Assembly (NCBI GenBank): GCA_965220465.1
Contig: CBDCPZ010000007.1
Location: 1 to 64,000, forward strand
Origin: JAHDHW01 sp965220465
Lineage (GTDB): Bacteria > Bacteroidota > Bacteroidia > Chitinophagales > Saprospiraceae
Direction of reading: 5' to 3'
Length of the DNA: 64,000 nucleotides
The position numbers were made by a program, and so were the translations under genes. Below the pieces are notes generated by a model, which saw only the letters and a program-made list of their open reading frames with translations, was not told the origin of the DNA and did not search any database. Positions 46,283 to 54,758 of the stretch are shown in pieces. Each line of letters begins with the position of its first letter. Position 1 is the stretch's first letter.

Positions 46283-46800
46283 TTATCTCCGACGATATTT
46301 TACCTTTTCAAGTAATTTACCATTTTTTATTGAATATTCGATAATGAAAACCTTCTGTCCATTGTTATTCCAATAGGTCCACATTCCTGTTTTTATTCCC
46401 CTATATTCTTTTGTTAAAGGAAGTTTTTTAAGCCATTTTTCGTCAGTTATTACATCTTTATATTTTTCATTAATGATATCTTCGATAAAAACTCCTTCTG
46501 CTTTCTTTTTTCCATTAGTGTATTGAAAAGACCACTAGCCAACTTCAATACTTACTGGATACTTTCCTTCTTCCTGAATCTTTCCGTTTTCATAATAAAC
46601 AATGTGCGAAGTCAGGTCATTATATGTTGAAAACCATCCGGATACCCTTTTTCCCATCTAATGAGTTTGCCAGAATCATAATATTTGATATCTTCTAAGT
46701 TACCATATTGATTAAAAAATTCTGTGCTTTCCAGGTTGTCAGAATCATTGTAATACTCCCATGTACCTCTTTGTTCACCTCGTTCATAATCCCCACTACT
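46283..46800 (-). pseudogene. Decayed MORN/YwqK-like repeat protein
   Basis: Translating the minus strand gives MORN-variant repeats (GTWEYYNDSDNLESTEFFNQ, IVYYENGKIQEEGKYP, GMWTYWNNNGQKV). A frameshift after GKLIRWEKGYPDGF and an in-frame TAG (VG*WSFQY) interrupt them. No start remains, because the 5' end stops at the neighbouring decayed IS200 element. Such repeat proteins are common small accessory genes in Bacteroidota. Confidence 0.7.
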
Positions 46801-46811
46801 TTTAATCTAAA

Positions 46812-46834
46812 GAATTCCTCGGGGCTTGCCCCGG
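46812..46834. repeat. IS200/IS605-type left-end hairpin
   Basis: CCTCGGGGCTTGCCCCGGGG, a GC-rich hairpin starkly different from the AT-rich surroundings. It is the typical end structure of a classical IS200-type element and precedes the tnpA remnant. Confidence 0.65.
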
Positions 46835-46870
46835 GGTCGCGTTAGAGGGAAAATTCCCTAGCTTTATAAT

Positions 46871-47060
46871 ATGAAAGAGAAGTATATTGTAAAGCGTCAT
46901 AATAAAAGTGTGCTGTTGTATCATTTTGTGTGCCCGACATAGTATCGTCAAAAAGTATTTAACTCGGAAGTTGAGAAGAGCCTGAAAAAGATATGTAAAG
47001 GGATACTACCAAATCAAAACATGAAGATATTCAAAATGTAAGATCATGGTTTTTATTTGG
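46871..47060 (+). pseudogene. Remnant of a second IS200-type transposase (tnpA)
   Basis: Starts MKEKYIVKRHNKSVLLYHFVCP as in many IS200 TnpA proteins. It then meets a TAG where CPAKYR is expected and continues YRQKVFNSEVEKSLKKICKG before decaying. HUH and Tyr motifs are gone. The sequence from 47061 to 47292 holds no convincing gene. Confidence 0.65.
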
Positions 47061-47292
47061 GATGCTAAAGTAGTATATTACGAAACCATCCAAATGAAGA
47101 AAATAGTAAAGCCTTTAATCTGGCTCACTTCTATAAAGTTCATATTTTCTTCAAATGATGCTTGGAGACAAACAAGCAACCCAAACAACACAAATCATTC
47201 ATTAGTAAAAACTATGCAATTGGGCTGACTCAAGTATTAGATCAATGGTGTACTTAAATATTTCACCAAAGCTAAAACTATAACTTCACCTA

Positions 47293-48072
47293 ATGAAAAA
47301 TCGAATTCTTGTCTTTACAATTTTAATCTTCACAATCTTTCATAGCATAACTGCGCAAAGCTGCTTACCAGAAGGAATTTCCCTCGGATCTCAAATTCAA
47401 CTCGACAGTTTTTCAATCAATTATCCTAATTGCACAGAGATAGAAGGGAATGTATTAATAGGATTTATAGCAGCCGATGATATTACTAATCTAGATGGTT
47501 TAAACAATATTACCTCGATCGGCGGGGATCTTGAATTTTTATACAATGATGTATTGTTCTCTTTGGTTGGATTGGAGAATCTTACTTCAATCAATGGATT
47601 TATCAATTTTCAAAATTGCCCTTCTTTGAATTCTCTATCTGGTTTAGACAATGTTGATTATCAAACAATTACCACTTTAGGTATATTCAACTGCCCAAAT
47701 CTATCTGTCTGTAGTGTCAAAAGTGTGTGCGGCTTTATTGAAAAAGGAGGTACAACCAATGTTTCAGGAAATGCTACTGGGTGTAATACTATTTCACAAA
47801 TCATAGCGGCATACCTTGTACCAGTAGAGGATATTCAATCCAAAGAGCAAATTGTCATTCGAATTTTAACAAATCCTGTAATAGATGTACTTAATATTGA
47901 AAGCGAAGCTTCCATAGATCATATTCAAATTATAAACCTTCTCGGTCAGAATGTTTTGGATATTAATAATGATACAAATTCTAAGGAATTCAATGTAAAC
48001 CGTTTAACACCAGGAATTTATTTTGCCGCATTCCTTAGTGGAAATCAAATTTGGACAAAAGAATTTATATAG
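47293..48072 (+). CDS. T9SS-exported protein with receptor-L/leucine-rich-like repeats
   Basis: 259 aa: signal peptide (residues 1-21), then repeats of the receptor L-domain type (ITNLDGLNNITSIGGDLEF, LVGLENLTSINGFINFQNC). The last ~75 residues are a type A sorting domain (ILTNPVIDVLNIESEA, LTPGIYFAAF). It is exported through the type IX system; ligand unknown. The IS110 fragment begins ~45 nt downstream. Confidence 0.78.
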   Translation: MKNRILVFTILIFTIFHSITAQSCLPEGISLGSQIQLDSFSINYPNCTEIEGNVLIGFIAADDITNLDGLNNITSIGGDLEFLYNDVLFSLVGLENLTSINGFINFQNCPSLNSLSGLDNVDYQTITTLGIFNCPNLSVCSVKSVCGFIEKGGTTNVSGNATGCNTISQIIAAYLVPVEDIQSKEQIVIRILTNPVIDVLNIESEASIDHIQIINLLGQNVLDINNDTNSKEFNVNRLTPGIYFAAFLSGNQIWTKEFI

Positions 48073-48116
48073 AATTAGGAGATAAGCACTTTTCAATTGA
48101 ATTACAATAAATTTAT

Positions 48117-48620
48117 ATGTGTTTCGGTCGAAATGTACAACAAAAGGCAACAGGCATCTATCATGAAAAATTAGCCTATTTTTTATACCAAAAAGGCTAT
48201 ACCGTCTCAGTGGTTTTACCCAATCGTTCTAAAAAATATTTGGGATCATTAGGCTTAAAATCCAAAACAGACAAACTGGATGCAAAAGGTCTGGCACAAA
48301 TGGGTGCAGAACAAAATTTACAACCATGGCAGCCATTTTCCGATCATATTTATGAATTGAAGACTTTAACTCGTCATCGGGATCGTCTTCAAAAAATGAT
48401 CACCAGCACTAGCAACCAGATCCATGCCCATGAAAGAACGGGATATGTAACCAAATCTGTTATTGGTCAACTTAAACAACTACTTAAAAACTTCAATAAA
48501 CAGCTACGAAAAGTAGAAGTTGAGATTGAAAAAGAGTTACATAAGGATGAGCACATAGCCTGTAGAGCTAATTTAATTGCTGAGTCTATAAAAGGCGTTG
48601 GCTTGCATGTGGGAGTGTAG
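48117..48620 (+). pseudogene. IS110-family transposase fragment
   Basis: The readable part (KATGIYHEKLAYFLYQKGYTV, VVLPNRSKKYLGSLGLKSK, TDKLDAKGLAQMG) belongs to the N-terminal DEDD domain of IS110 transposases. The very N-terminus with its first Asp and the entire C-terminal Transposase_20 domain are missing: the frame ends IKGVGLHVGV at a stop just where that domain should continue. A dead fragment that abuts the next broken gene. Confidence 0.8.
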
Positions 48621-48624
48621 ATTG

Positions 48625-49764
48625 ATGGAACATTTACTGGATGCATCAGATTATATGAAAGCTCACGAAAGGATTGTTGAAAAAGAAAAACAAGCTGTCC
48701 GGAATTTAAAATTGAATAATACCTATTTTAGTCTTTATCAGAAACTGCGGGTCTTAAATCTGAAATATGGCTTTATAAAAAAAGGAGATGCGCTGATTGA
48801 ATTCAATAATTTAAAAACCAATCCGCTTCTCGAAAACTACGAAAATGCAAAAACATTACAATCAAAAATTTATTTTCTGAGTTTTCACATTGAATATTTT
48901 GAAGCTTTGAGGGAGCATAAAGAACGGTTAAAGTACAATGAACAATTGATCCATCTTTTTGAAGCGAACAATTCCCTTAAAAACAATCAGGCAGACGAGT
49001 ATTTGAATGCTTTATTCAATTATCTGAATAACCTTCTGGATTTAAGTAATTATAAAACCTTCAACAAAGAAATCGGCAAACTAAGGAAATTAAAACTGCC
49101 AGCGTATGAATACAAATTGAAAAAGAAAAAGAAAAAGGAAAGGGCCTGTCTTTTTTTATACCTTAGTTATTATGATTTTATAAATCAAATTGATAAATCA
49201 CTAACAGAGATTATTCCGAGAGTTGATAAATATTTTATGAATAATGAAGGGATTGTCAATAAACTTGCAGAGGGGGCTCTTTTGAATAATACCGCCTGGA
49301 CCTATTACGTAGCTGGCGATTATGATAAAGCATTAGAATGGACAGTTTTAGTTGATCGTTATGTCGATCGCAATTTATTTATTGATGTTTATACTCGTTC
49401 GCGTTTGCTTTTAGTTGCAATACATTATGAACTCGGAAATTTTCAGTACCTTGATTCATAGGTCAATGGAACACATCGATTTTTAGAAAGTAGAGATATA
49501 TTAAATACTCTTGAAAGTTTTTATTTGAAGTTTTTTAAAAAAGCAATTGCGCTAGACAGAGATGCAAAAAGCCACAAACAGGCCTTGTTGGATTTAAAAG
49601 AAGACATTAAAACCATCATGAATTTTGTGCAGGAGAAGTCAATCTTTGACATACGAATATTTCTTTGGTGGGTGGACGGTCAATTGAAAAATGTGCCTGT
49701 CGCCGCAATCATTCAGGCTCATTTTGAAAAAGAAAAGAGAATTAGACAAGATAAGATCGCCTAA
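48625..49764 (+). pseudogene. TPR-like helical protein, interrupted by an in-frame stop
   Basis: Two open segments (48625-49461 and 49462-49764) are in the same frame, separated only by a TAG at 49459-49461 (NFQYLDS*VNGTHRFLESRD). Together they would give ~379 aa of alpha-helical, TPR-like sequence, with the 5' end cut by the IS110 fragment. It resembles in style the intact helical gene at 54759-56249. Either a pseudogene or, less likely, a readthrough product. Confidence 0.65.
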
Positions 49765-49832
49765 ATTTTGATTCAACGGTATTTTCAAAACAATTAGAAA
49801 AGATGATGTATAAAATTTAGCCAATAACTTAA

Positions 49833-50453
49833 GTGCAAACAATGAAAAATCATTATTTGATCCTAGCCCTTTTTATTTGTCTACCTGCAATCAGCAAAGC
49901 TCAATTTGGAGTTAAAGCAGGAGTCAATTTTTCTGATATTTCAGGAAATGAAGAACTAGTCTCGAACACTTCCTCTAAAGTTGGTTTTCAAGGCGGAGTG
50001 ATGTATAAAATTTCGATTAAAAAAAATTGGTTGTCCCTTCAGCCGGAGGTGATTTATATTCGGAAAGGAGGAATATTTTATATCGAGCAGCTAAAGATTG
50101 ATGCAAGACTGGATTATGTTGAGTTGCCTGTTTTGGGGATGATAAATCTATTTGGAGGTAATTTAAATATTCATCTGGGGCCTCAATTTAGTCTATTATC
50201 GAATGTTGAATATGCCATTTCTGAAGAAAGCGGTATGGGCGGTAATATTAACAAATCTGATTTGTGCAATTACAACACATTTGATATAGGGATTGTAGGA
50301 GGTATTGGGGTAGAACTTGAAGAAGTAATTGTAGAATTGCGCTCTTCAATTGGTTTTTTAGCTGTGGAAAAAGGGTTTAATTATAACGGGCAGCAATATA
50401 ATCCTTCCTCAAAAAACTTTAATGTTCAATTTATAGCTGGCTATTTATTTTAA
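49833..50453 (+). CDS. Outer-membrane beta-barrel protein (PorT-like porin family)
   Basis: 206 aa with signal peptide (residues 1-21, ISKAQF). The mature start FGVKAGVNFSDISG is typical of small Bacteroidota outer-membrane barrels of the PorT/OMP_b-brl_2 type. Alternating strands end with NVQFIAGYLF, a terminal aromatic for barrel assembly. Specific role unknown. Confidence 0.8.
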   Translation: MQTMKNHYLILALFICLPAISKAQFGVKAGVNFSDISGNEELVSNTSSKVGFQGGVMYKISIKKNWLSLQPEVIYIRKGGIFYIEQLKIDARLDYVELPVLGMINLFGGNLNIHLGPQFSLLSNVEYAISEESGMGGNINKSDLCNYNTFDIGIVGGIGVELEEVIVELRSSIGFLAVEKGFNYNGQQYNPSSKNFNVQFIAGYLF

Positions 50454-50456
50454 CAC

Positions 50457-50604
50457 TAATTCAAGTTGCGATGTATCGCAAACTTGAAAATGATAAGTTA
50501 AAAATGATGAATGATAAATTAGTTTTTATACGTTTTTGGAGAAAATTCATAATTTATCACTCATAATTTATAATTAGCAAGGTGTATCATAACTTGCATT
50601 AAAA
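50457..50604. repeat. Palindromic intergenic repeat unit
   Basis: Outer arms CTAATTCAAGTTGCGATGTA and, reversed, TAATGCAAGTTATGATACAC enclose ~110 nt of AT-rich inner repeats (ATGATGAATGATAAATTA versus TGAGTGATAAATTATG reversed). A hairpin CAAGTTGCGAT-GT-ATCGCAAACTTG lies at 50462-50486. It may be a REP/MITE-type element or act as terminator for the barrel gene. Confidence 0.4.
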
Positions 50605-50751
50605 TTATTTGAATGGCTCTTTTATACGAATAAGATATTTTTTTTACTTTTTCAATTAAAAAAAACATTGATCATTTTGTTTTATTTTTAATTCAAAAAG
50701 CAGAGAAATTATATTCTAAGCATGAAATTATCGAAACCTAATAAAAATTAA

Positions 50752-51186
50752 TTAAGCAGATAAATCAAGTGTTTTTTCAATTTTCACTTCTTTTAAAACT
50801 GATTTCATCAAGTCAAATAAATCTTTTTTAGTCGTTTGGTAATTAACTCTTAATAAATTGATATCGCATTGTAATGACTTAATTTCTTTTTGGAGTTCTG
50901 GCTCATTGGGTTTTTTATGGCCTTTGATTATTTCAACCAATTTAGTATCGCATAAAAGAACCCGTTTTTTCAGGCGTTGAACATCATTTTCGAGAGAGCC
51001 GTTTATTTCGCTAAATAATTCACGTAAATGGAGGCTTTGGTCTTTATTAGGTAATTTGTAACAGTACTTATTGATCAAATCAATCATAAACATTAACTCA
51101 TCCTGCCAAAAATTTAGTTCTGAAAACCAAACACGGCAATCTTTGTGAAAGGACTCAATTTCTTTGATGATTTTTGTCTTTTTCAT
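50752..51186 (-). CDS. Hypothetical coiled-coil protein
   Basis: 144 aa, soluble, mostly helical with charged heptads (ELQKEIKSLQCDINLLRVNYQ). Not assigned. It lies next to stress-protein debris (groEL fragment), which may be coincidence. Confidence 0.6.
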   Translation of the reverse strand: MKKTKIIKEIESFHKDCRVWFSELNFWQDELMFMIDLINKYCYKLPNKDQSLHLRELFSEINGSLENDVQRLKKRVLLCDTKLVEIIKGHKKPNEPELQKEIKSLQCDINLLRVNYQTTKKDLFDLMKSVLKEVKIEKTLDLSA

Positions 51187-51291
51187 TTTTGAAAGGTTTT
51201 TTAGTTATCAAAATAAAATTCGCCCCGGCGAAGTGAGGAAAGCAAAAACATAGGTTTAAATACAAATCAACGTTGCCGGGGCTAAAGAGGG

Positions 51292-51520
51292 CTAAAGATT
51301 TTTAACTTTAAAAACTATAACTCTTTTATTTGGCATCATGCCATCATTCATTCCAGGATTAGGTATAGCTGAATTAATAGCTTCCTTAGGTTCTGGAATA
51401 TCATTGATGGCACATTCAGTCATGAGTACCATTCCTGCAATCGAAGTCACATTTTCAATAGCCACAAGCGTTACTTTTGCAGGTCGATCACTCCGGCTTT
51501 TTTCAAATCTTCATATTTCA
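51292..51520 (-). pseudogene. Broken 3' fragment of groEL
   Basis: The minus strand reads KYEDLKKAGVID, then after one missing base VTLVAIENVTSIAGMVLMTECAINDIPE. This is the GroEL C-terminal region (YEDLKKAGVIDPAKVTRVALENAASIAGMFLTTE). Restoring a single C in GACCTGCA gives GAC CCT GCA AAA GTA, that is D-P-A-K-V. The rest of groEL is absent. The overlapping + strand ORF at 51338 is a shadow. Confidence 0.8.
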
Positions 51521-51545
51521 AAAATTTTAATTAAAAAAATGAAAT

Positions 51546-51776
51546 TCATACGACTACATGCGTAGCCAAAATTTGATTAATAAAATTTAGATAATCAGGA
51601 TTTTGAAGTTGCCTTGATTGTTTGCTTTTAAGAATTTCTCTGCAAAGGATTTCCTCTTTGTAAGGCAAGGCATTGTTTAAGTGCCGATCCGATGGATTTT
51701 GAATAAATAAATCATCGAAGAAAACGGATGGAGCAATGTTAAAAGGCTTTGCTTTAACCAGCATCACAATGACCAA
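51546..51776 (-). CDS. Small hypothetical protein or fragment
   Basis: 76 aa (MLVKAKPFNIAPSVFFDDLF after a short lead). The start has a faint likeness to small heat-shock protein N-termini in Bacteroidota (VK..FDDFF), but no alpha-crystallin domain follows. It may be a fragment. Confidence 0.3.
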   Translation of the reverse strand: MVIVMLVKAKPFNIAPSVFFDDLFIQNPSDRHLNNALPYKEEILCREILKSKQSRQLQNPDYLNFINQILATHVVV

Positions 51777-52052
51777 ATTTTAAAGTTAAACAATCAATTA
51801 AAATCGAAAACGATTAAAAACGGCTATTATCAAAACCGATTATTTGATATACACAAATTTGATTTATCAATTCAAATACCAAAGCGGGGAAAGTGTAAAA
51901 AATGTCAGTTTTTGAAATAAAATTTTAACATTTTCCGAAAAAATGACAGGAATTTTTAAAGTACTAAAATGACAAATTTTCAGATTAAAGCAGGAGGGGG
52001 ATGGATTCTAAAAACTATTTTGGCAAGATGAAATCGACATTATGACTTTCAC

Positions 52053-52877
52053 CTAAATCCTCATTTCCATTCCTTCTCTCGCCAGCACACATTGCGGAAA
52101 CCTTTGCTGGCATTGTTTTTCCATTTTCAATAAAAAATCATCATCATGGTTCGGATCGTGGTGCGTTATGGCTAATTGTTTGACTCCGGCCATTTCAGCA
52201 ACTTGGAGAGCTTGTTCGTAACTGCTATGTCCCCAGCCTTTATATTTTACTAATTCTTCACTGGCATATTGCGCTTCATGGATAAGTAAGTCCGCGTCTT
52301 TTGTCAGTTCAACAACATTTTGATCAATGCCGTCCACATGCTCCAAATCAGTGCAAATAACCAAAACTTTACCTTCTCTTTCCATTCGATAACCATATGA
52401 TCCGCCAGGATGGTTTTGTTTTATAGCAGCAATTTTTGTTACATTAAAATAGCTGGTAGCTTTATCTGGCAAAATGAAATTAAACTTCGCTCCCATTTCT
52501 TTCAATTGAATAGGGAAAAACAGGTTTTGCATTTGTAAAGCCAAAACTTCTTTTAAGTCCGTTATGGGACGATCCTTTCCCATTGCTACTAAGGTGATTT
52601 CTTTTTCAGGATCGTAAGCTGGATTGAAAAACGGAAACCCTTGAATATGATCCCAATGGAAGTGAGAAAATACGATAAAAAAATGATTGGGCAATGGAGA
52701 ATCTCCTTTATAAGCATCCATTCCGAGTTTTCTGATTCCAGTGCCGGCATCAAAGATTCCAACGATATCCTCATTAGAAGTTTTGATTTGAATACAAGTG
52801 GTATTTCCGCCAAATTGCTGAAACTCTTTATCGCAAATTGGTATTGAACCACGAGTGCCGTAAAATTTCACTTTCAT
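52053..52877 (-). CDS. MBL-fold metal-dependent hydrolase (RNase Z-like family)
   Basis: 274 aa. It starts MKVKFYGTRGSIP, typical of the family. HFHWDH (His72, His74, Asp76, His77) is the metal motif, with further ligands in CTDLEH, LIHEAQY and THHDPNH. This subgroup is often found with response regulators and cyclases; the substrate (phosphodiester or cyclic nucleotide) is not determined by sequence. Confidence 0.85.
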   Translation of the reverse strand: MKVKFYGTRGSIPICDKEFQQFGGNTTCIQIKTSNEDIVGIFDAGTGIRKLGMDAYKGDSPLPNHFFIVFSHFHWDHIQGFPFFNPAYDPEKEITLVAMGKDRPITDLKEVLALQMQNLFFPIQLKEMGAKFNFILPDKATSYFNVTKIAAIKQNHPGGSYGYRMEREGKVLVICTDLEHVDGIDQNVVELTKDADLLIHEAQYASEELVKYKGWGHSSYEQALQVAEMAGVKQLAITHHDPNHDDDFLLKMEKQCQQRFPQCVLAREGMEMRI

Positions 52878-52998
52878 CAGAAAATCTAATTTTCTGGGTT
52901 AATATTTCAAGTTTTTGTGCTATAGATCTTCGGGATAGACATTTATATTTTTACAATTAAAAGCTCTAAAAACTCATACAAAAGAAAGTATGATAGTT

Positions 52999-53268
52999 TT
53001 ATTGGAGGACGATAACCAAACCAAGACTAACATCTCCTTGTGCAATGGCTTTGCCGCTAGTATATCCACTACCGTAATAATAACCCCCACCTCTCCAATA
53101 AACACAGGGAGCAAAAAACGACCCTATACCCTTTAATAATCTGAATGTTTTTGTCATAGTATATTTAAGTCTATTGGTATCCTCCACCAATTTCACATTG
53201 TTATATTTTATAATGTTATTAAGTGGTTTAAGAAGCGTCAAAGATAAGAGAAGCATAAAAATAAACAA
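52999..53268 (-). CDS. Doubtful small ORF
   Basis: 89 aa with a hydrophobic N-terminus and a Gly/Tyr-rich end (WRGGGYYYGSGYTSG). No family. It may start at an internal ATG or be spurious. Confidence 0.22.
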   Translation of the reverse strand: MFIFMLLLSLTLLKPLNNIIKYNNVKLVEDTNRLKYTMTKTFRLLKGIGSFFAPCVYWRGGGYYYGSGYTSGKAIAQGDVSLGLVIVLQ

Positions 53269-53492
53269 GGTTCTTTCGCTTATTATATGATTTTATTGAT
53301 TATAAATTCTTATATAAGTCGTTAGACGGTTACTTACATCTGCTAAACGTTTTTGCTTTTATTTTGGATGCCAACCCAATTATTTTTTCTTTTAAAAATC
53401 ATAATTCCGGGATTTTTTTGCTAACCGAATCTGTATTTTAAAACTTTATTTATCTTCGCCGATGTAAATCTAAATGATGAAATTTTAAAATA

Positions 53493-54113
53493 TTGAATAT
53501 GAATAAAATAGCAATAGTTGCTTTAATATGTTTGTTCGCTTTTTCCTGTACTCCTGGAAAAATGGGCTCAACATGGAAGGATGAAGCTTATGAAGTGGAG
53601 CATTTTGATAAAATATTGGTTGTTGGGAATTCTCCAAATCCTAGCGTTCGCAATGCTTTTGAAAAACAGCTCAAAGAAAAAATAGAAAAAAAAGGAGTCA
53701 TTGCGATTTCGTCATTAGAAGTATTACCCAAAGAAGAAGAAATTACCAAAGAAGCATTTTATAAATATTTTAAGAATGAAAGCATTGATGCAATTATTAT
53801 TACTCGCTTAGTTGAACTAAAAGAAACCGCAGATTTTATTGAAGGAGAAACTTATGTTCAGCCGGTATCTGGATATTATGGTGGTTTTTATTCCTACTAC
53901 CACTCCGTCTATAGAGAGGTCCCGGACCCGAGTCATTTCCAAACGGAAAAGGTTTATAAAATAGAAACAAACCTGTTTAAAGTTGATGGAGAAAAGTTGG
54001 TTTGGCATGCACTTTCTGAAGCCTATAATCCCAAAGATGCTTTAGAAATTATAGATAATCTTGCAAAAAACATTGCAAAAAAATTATCAGAAGAAGGGTA
54101 TATCAGAAAGTAG
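53493..54113 (+). CDS. DUF4136-like lipoprotein
   Basis: 206 aa. The start may be the second ATG (53499). Lipobox IAIVALICLFAFSC (Cys ~19). The body has VEHFDKILVVGNSPNPSVRNAFEKQL, a Tyr-rich insert (VSGYYGGFYSYYHSV) and EKLVWHALSEAYNP, as seen in periplasmic DUF4136-type lipoproteins. Function unknown. Confidence 0.65.
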   Translation: MNMNKIAIVALICLFAFSCTPGKMGSTWKDEAYEVEHFDKILVVGNSPNPSVRNAFEKQLKEKIEKKGVIAISSLEVLPKEEEITKEAFYKYFKNESIDAIIITRLVELKETADFIEGETYVQPVSGYYGGFYSYYHSVYREVPDPSHFQTEKVYKIETNLFKVDGEKLVWHALSEAYNPKDALEIIDNLAKNIAKKLSEEGYIRK

Positions 54114-54204
54114 ATTGTTTCAATTGGGAGATTCTATTGCTGTTCTTTTTTGGACATTTATATCTTTAGAAAAACAGGTTCAAAATTATCATTTGATTTA
54201 AAAG

Positions 54205-54726
54205 TTGACTGGTCATGTAGAGGCAAATTTTAGTTATAGAATTATAGCTATATTGATTGCTTTATTTCTTTTTATTAACTCGCTTGCATTTAACATTGGC
54301 GGTATTTGGCTTTCTTGTAAAGGCATTTACTTAATAATAAAAGGAGAAATGTTAACAGAAGTGCGACCTGGGGTGATGATCATGGAATCCATAGATGTTT
54401 TTTTACTCGCTCTAGTTTTTTTGGTATTCGCTATCGGGATAATAAAATTATTTGTCCCGGATGCTCACCAATCGATAAAAGTGAGAAACCTGCACTGGCT
54501 GAAAATCGAAAATTTTACGGACCTCAAAATGTTACTATGGGAAACGGTACTTACCACGTTGGTTGTGTTTTTTGTTACCGGTTATGTTCATAATGAAGAA
54601 TATGTTGATTGGAAAATGTTGACCCTGCCCGTTTCAATACTTTTGCTGGCTATCAGCTATTTAATCATGAAAAAATCTGAACCTCATCATCACAATGAAG
54701 GCGATCAAGGCCCGGATATTGATTAA
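54205..54726 (+). CDS. UPF0114 (YqhA)-like membrane protein
   Basis: 173 aa from a TTG start; a later start is possible. Four hydrophobic segments (~13-42, ~63-86, ~113-130, ~140-157). VFLLALVFLVFAIGIIKLFVP and ENFTDLKMLLWETVLTTLVVFF are typical of the UPF0114 family. The C-terminus is His-rich (EPHHHNEGDQ). Function of the family is unclear. Confidence 0.72.
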   Translation: MTGHVEANFSYRIIAILIALFLFINSLAFNIGGIWLSCKGIYLIIKGEMLTEVRPGVMIMESIDVFLLALVFLVFAIGIIKLFVPDAHQSIKVRNLHWLKIENFTDLKMLLWETVLTTLVVFFVTGYVHNEEYVDWKMLTLPVSILLLAISYLIMKKSEPHHHNEGDQGPDID

Positions 54727-54758
54727 TTATCAAGGTATTTTAAAGTAAAGTTTTGATG

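Noticed and set aside
51338..51565. 75-aa ORF on the + strand
   Set aside because: It is antisense to the clearly recognisable GroEL C-terminal fragment on the minus strand.
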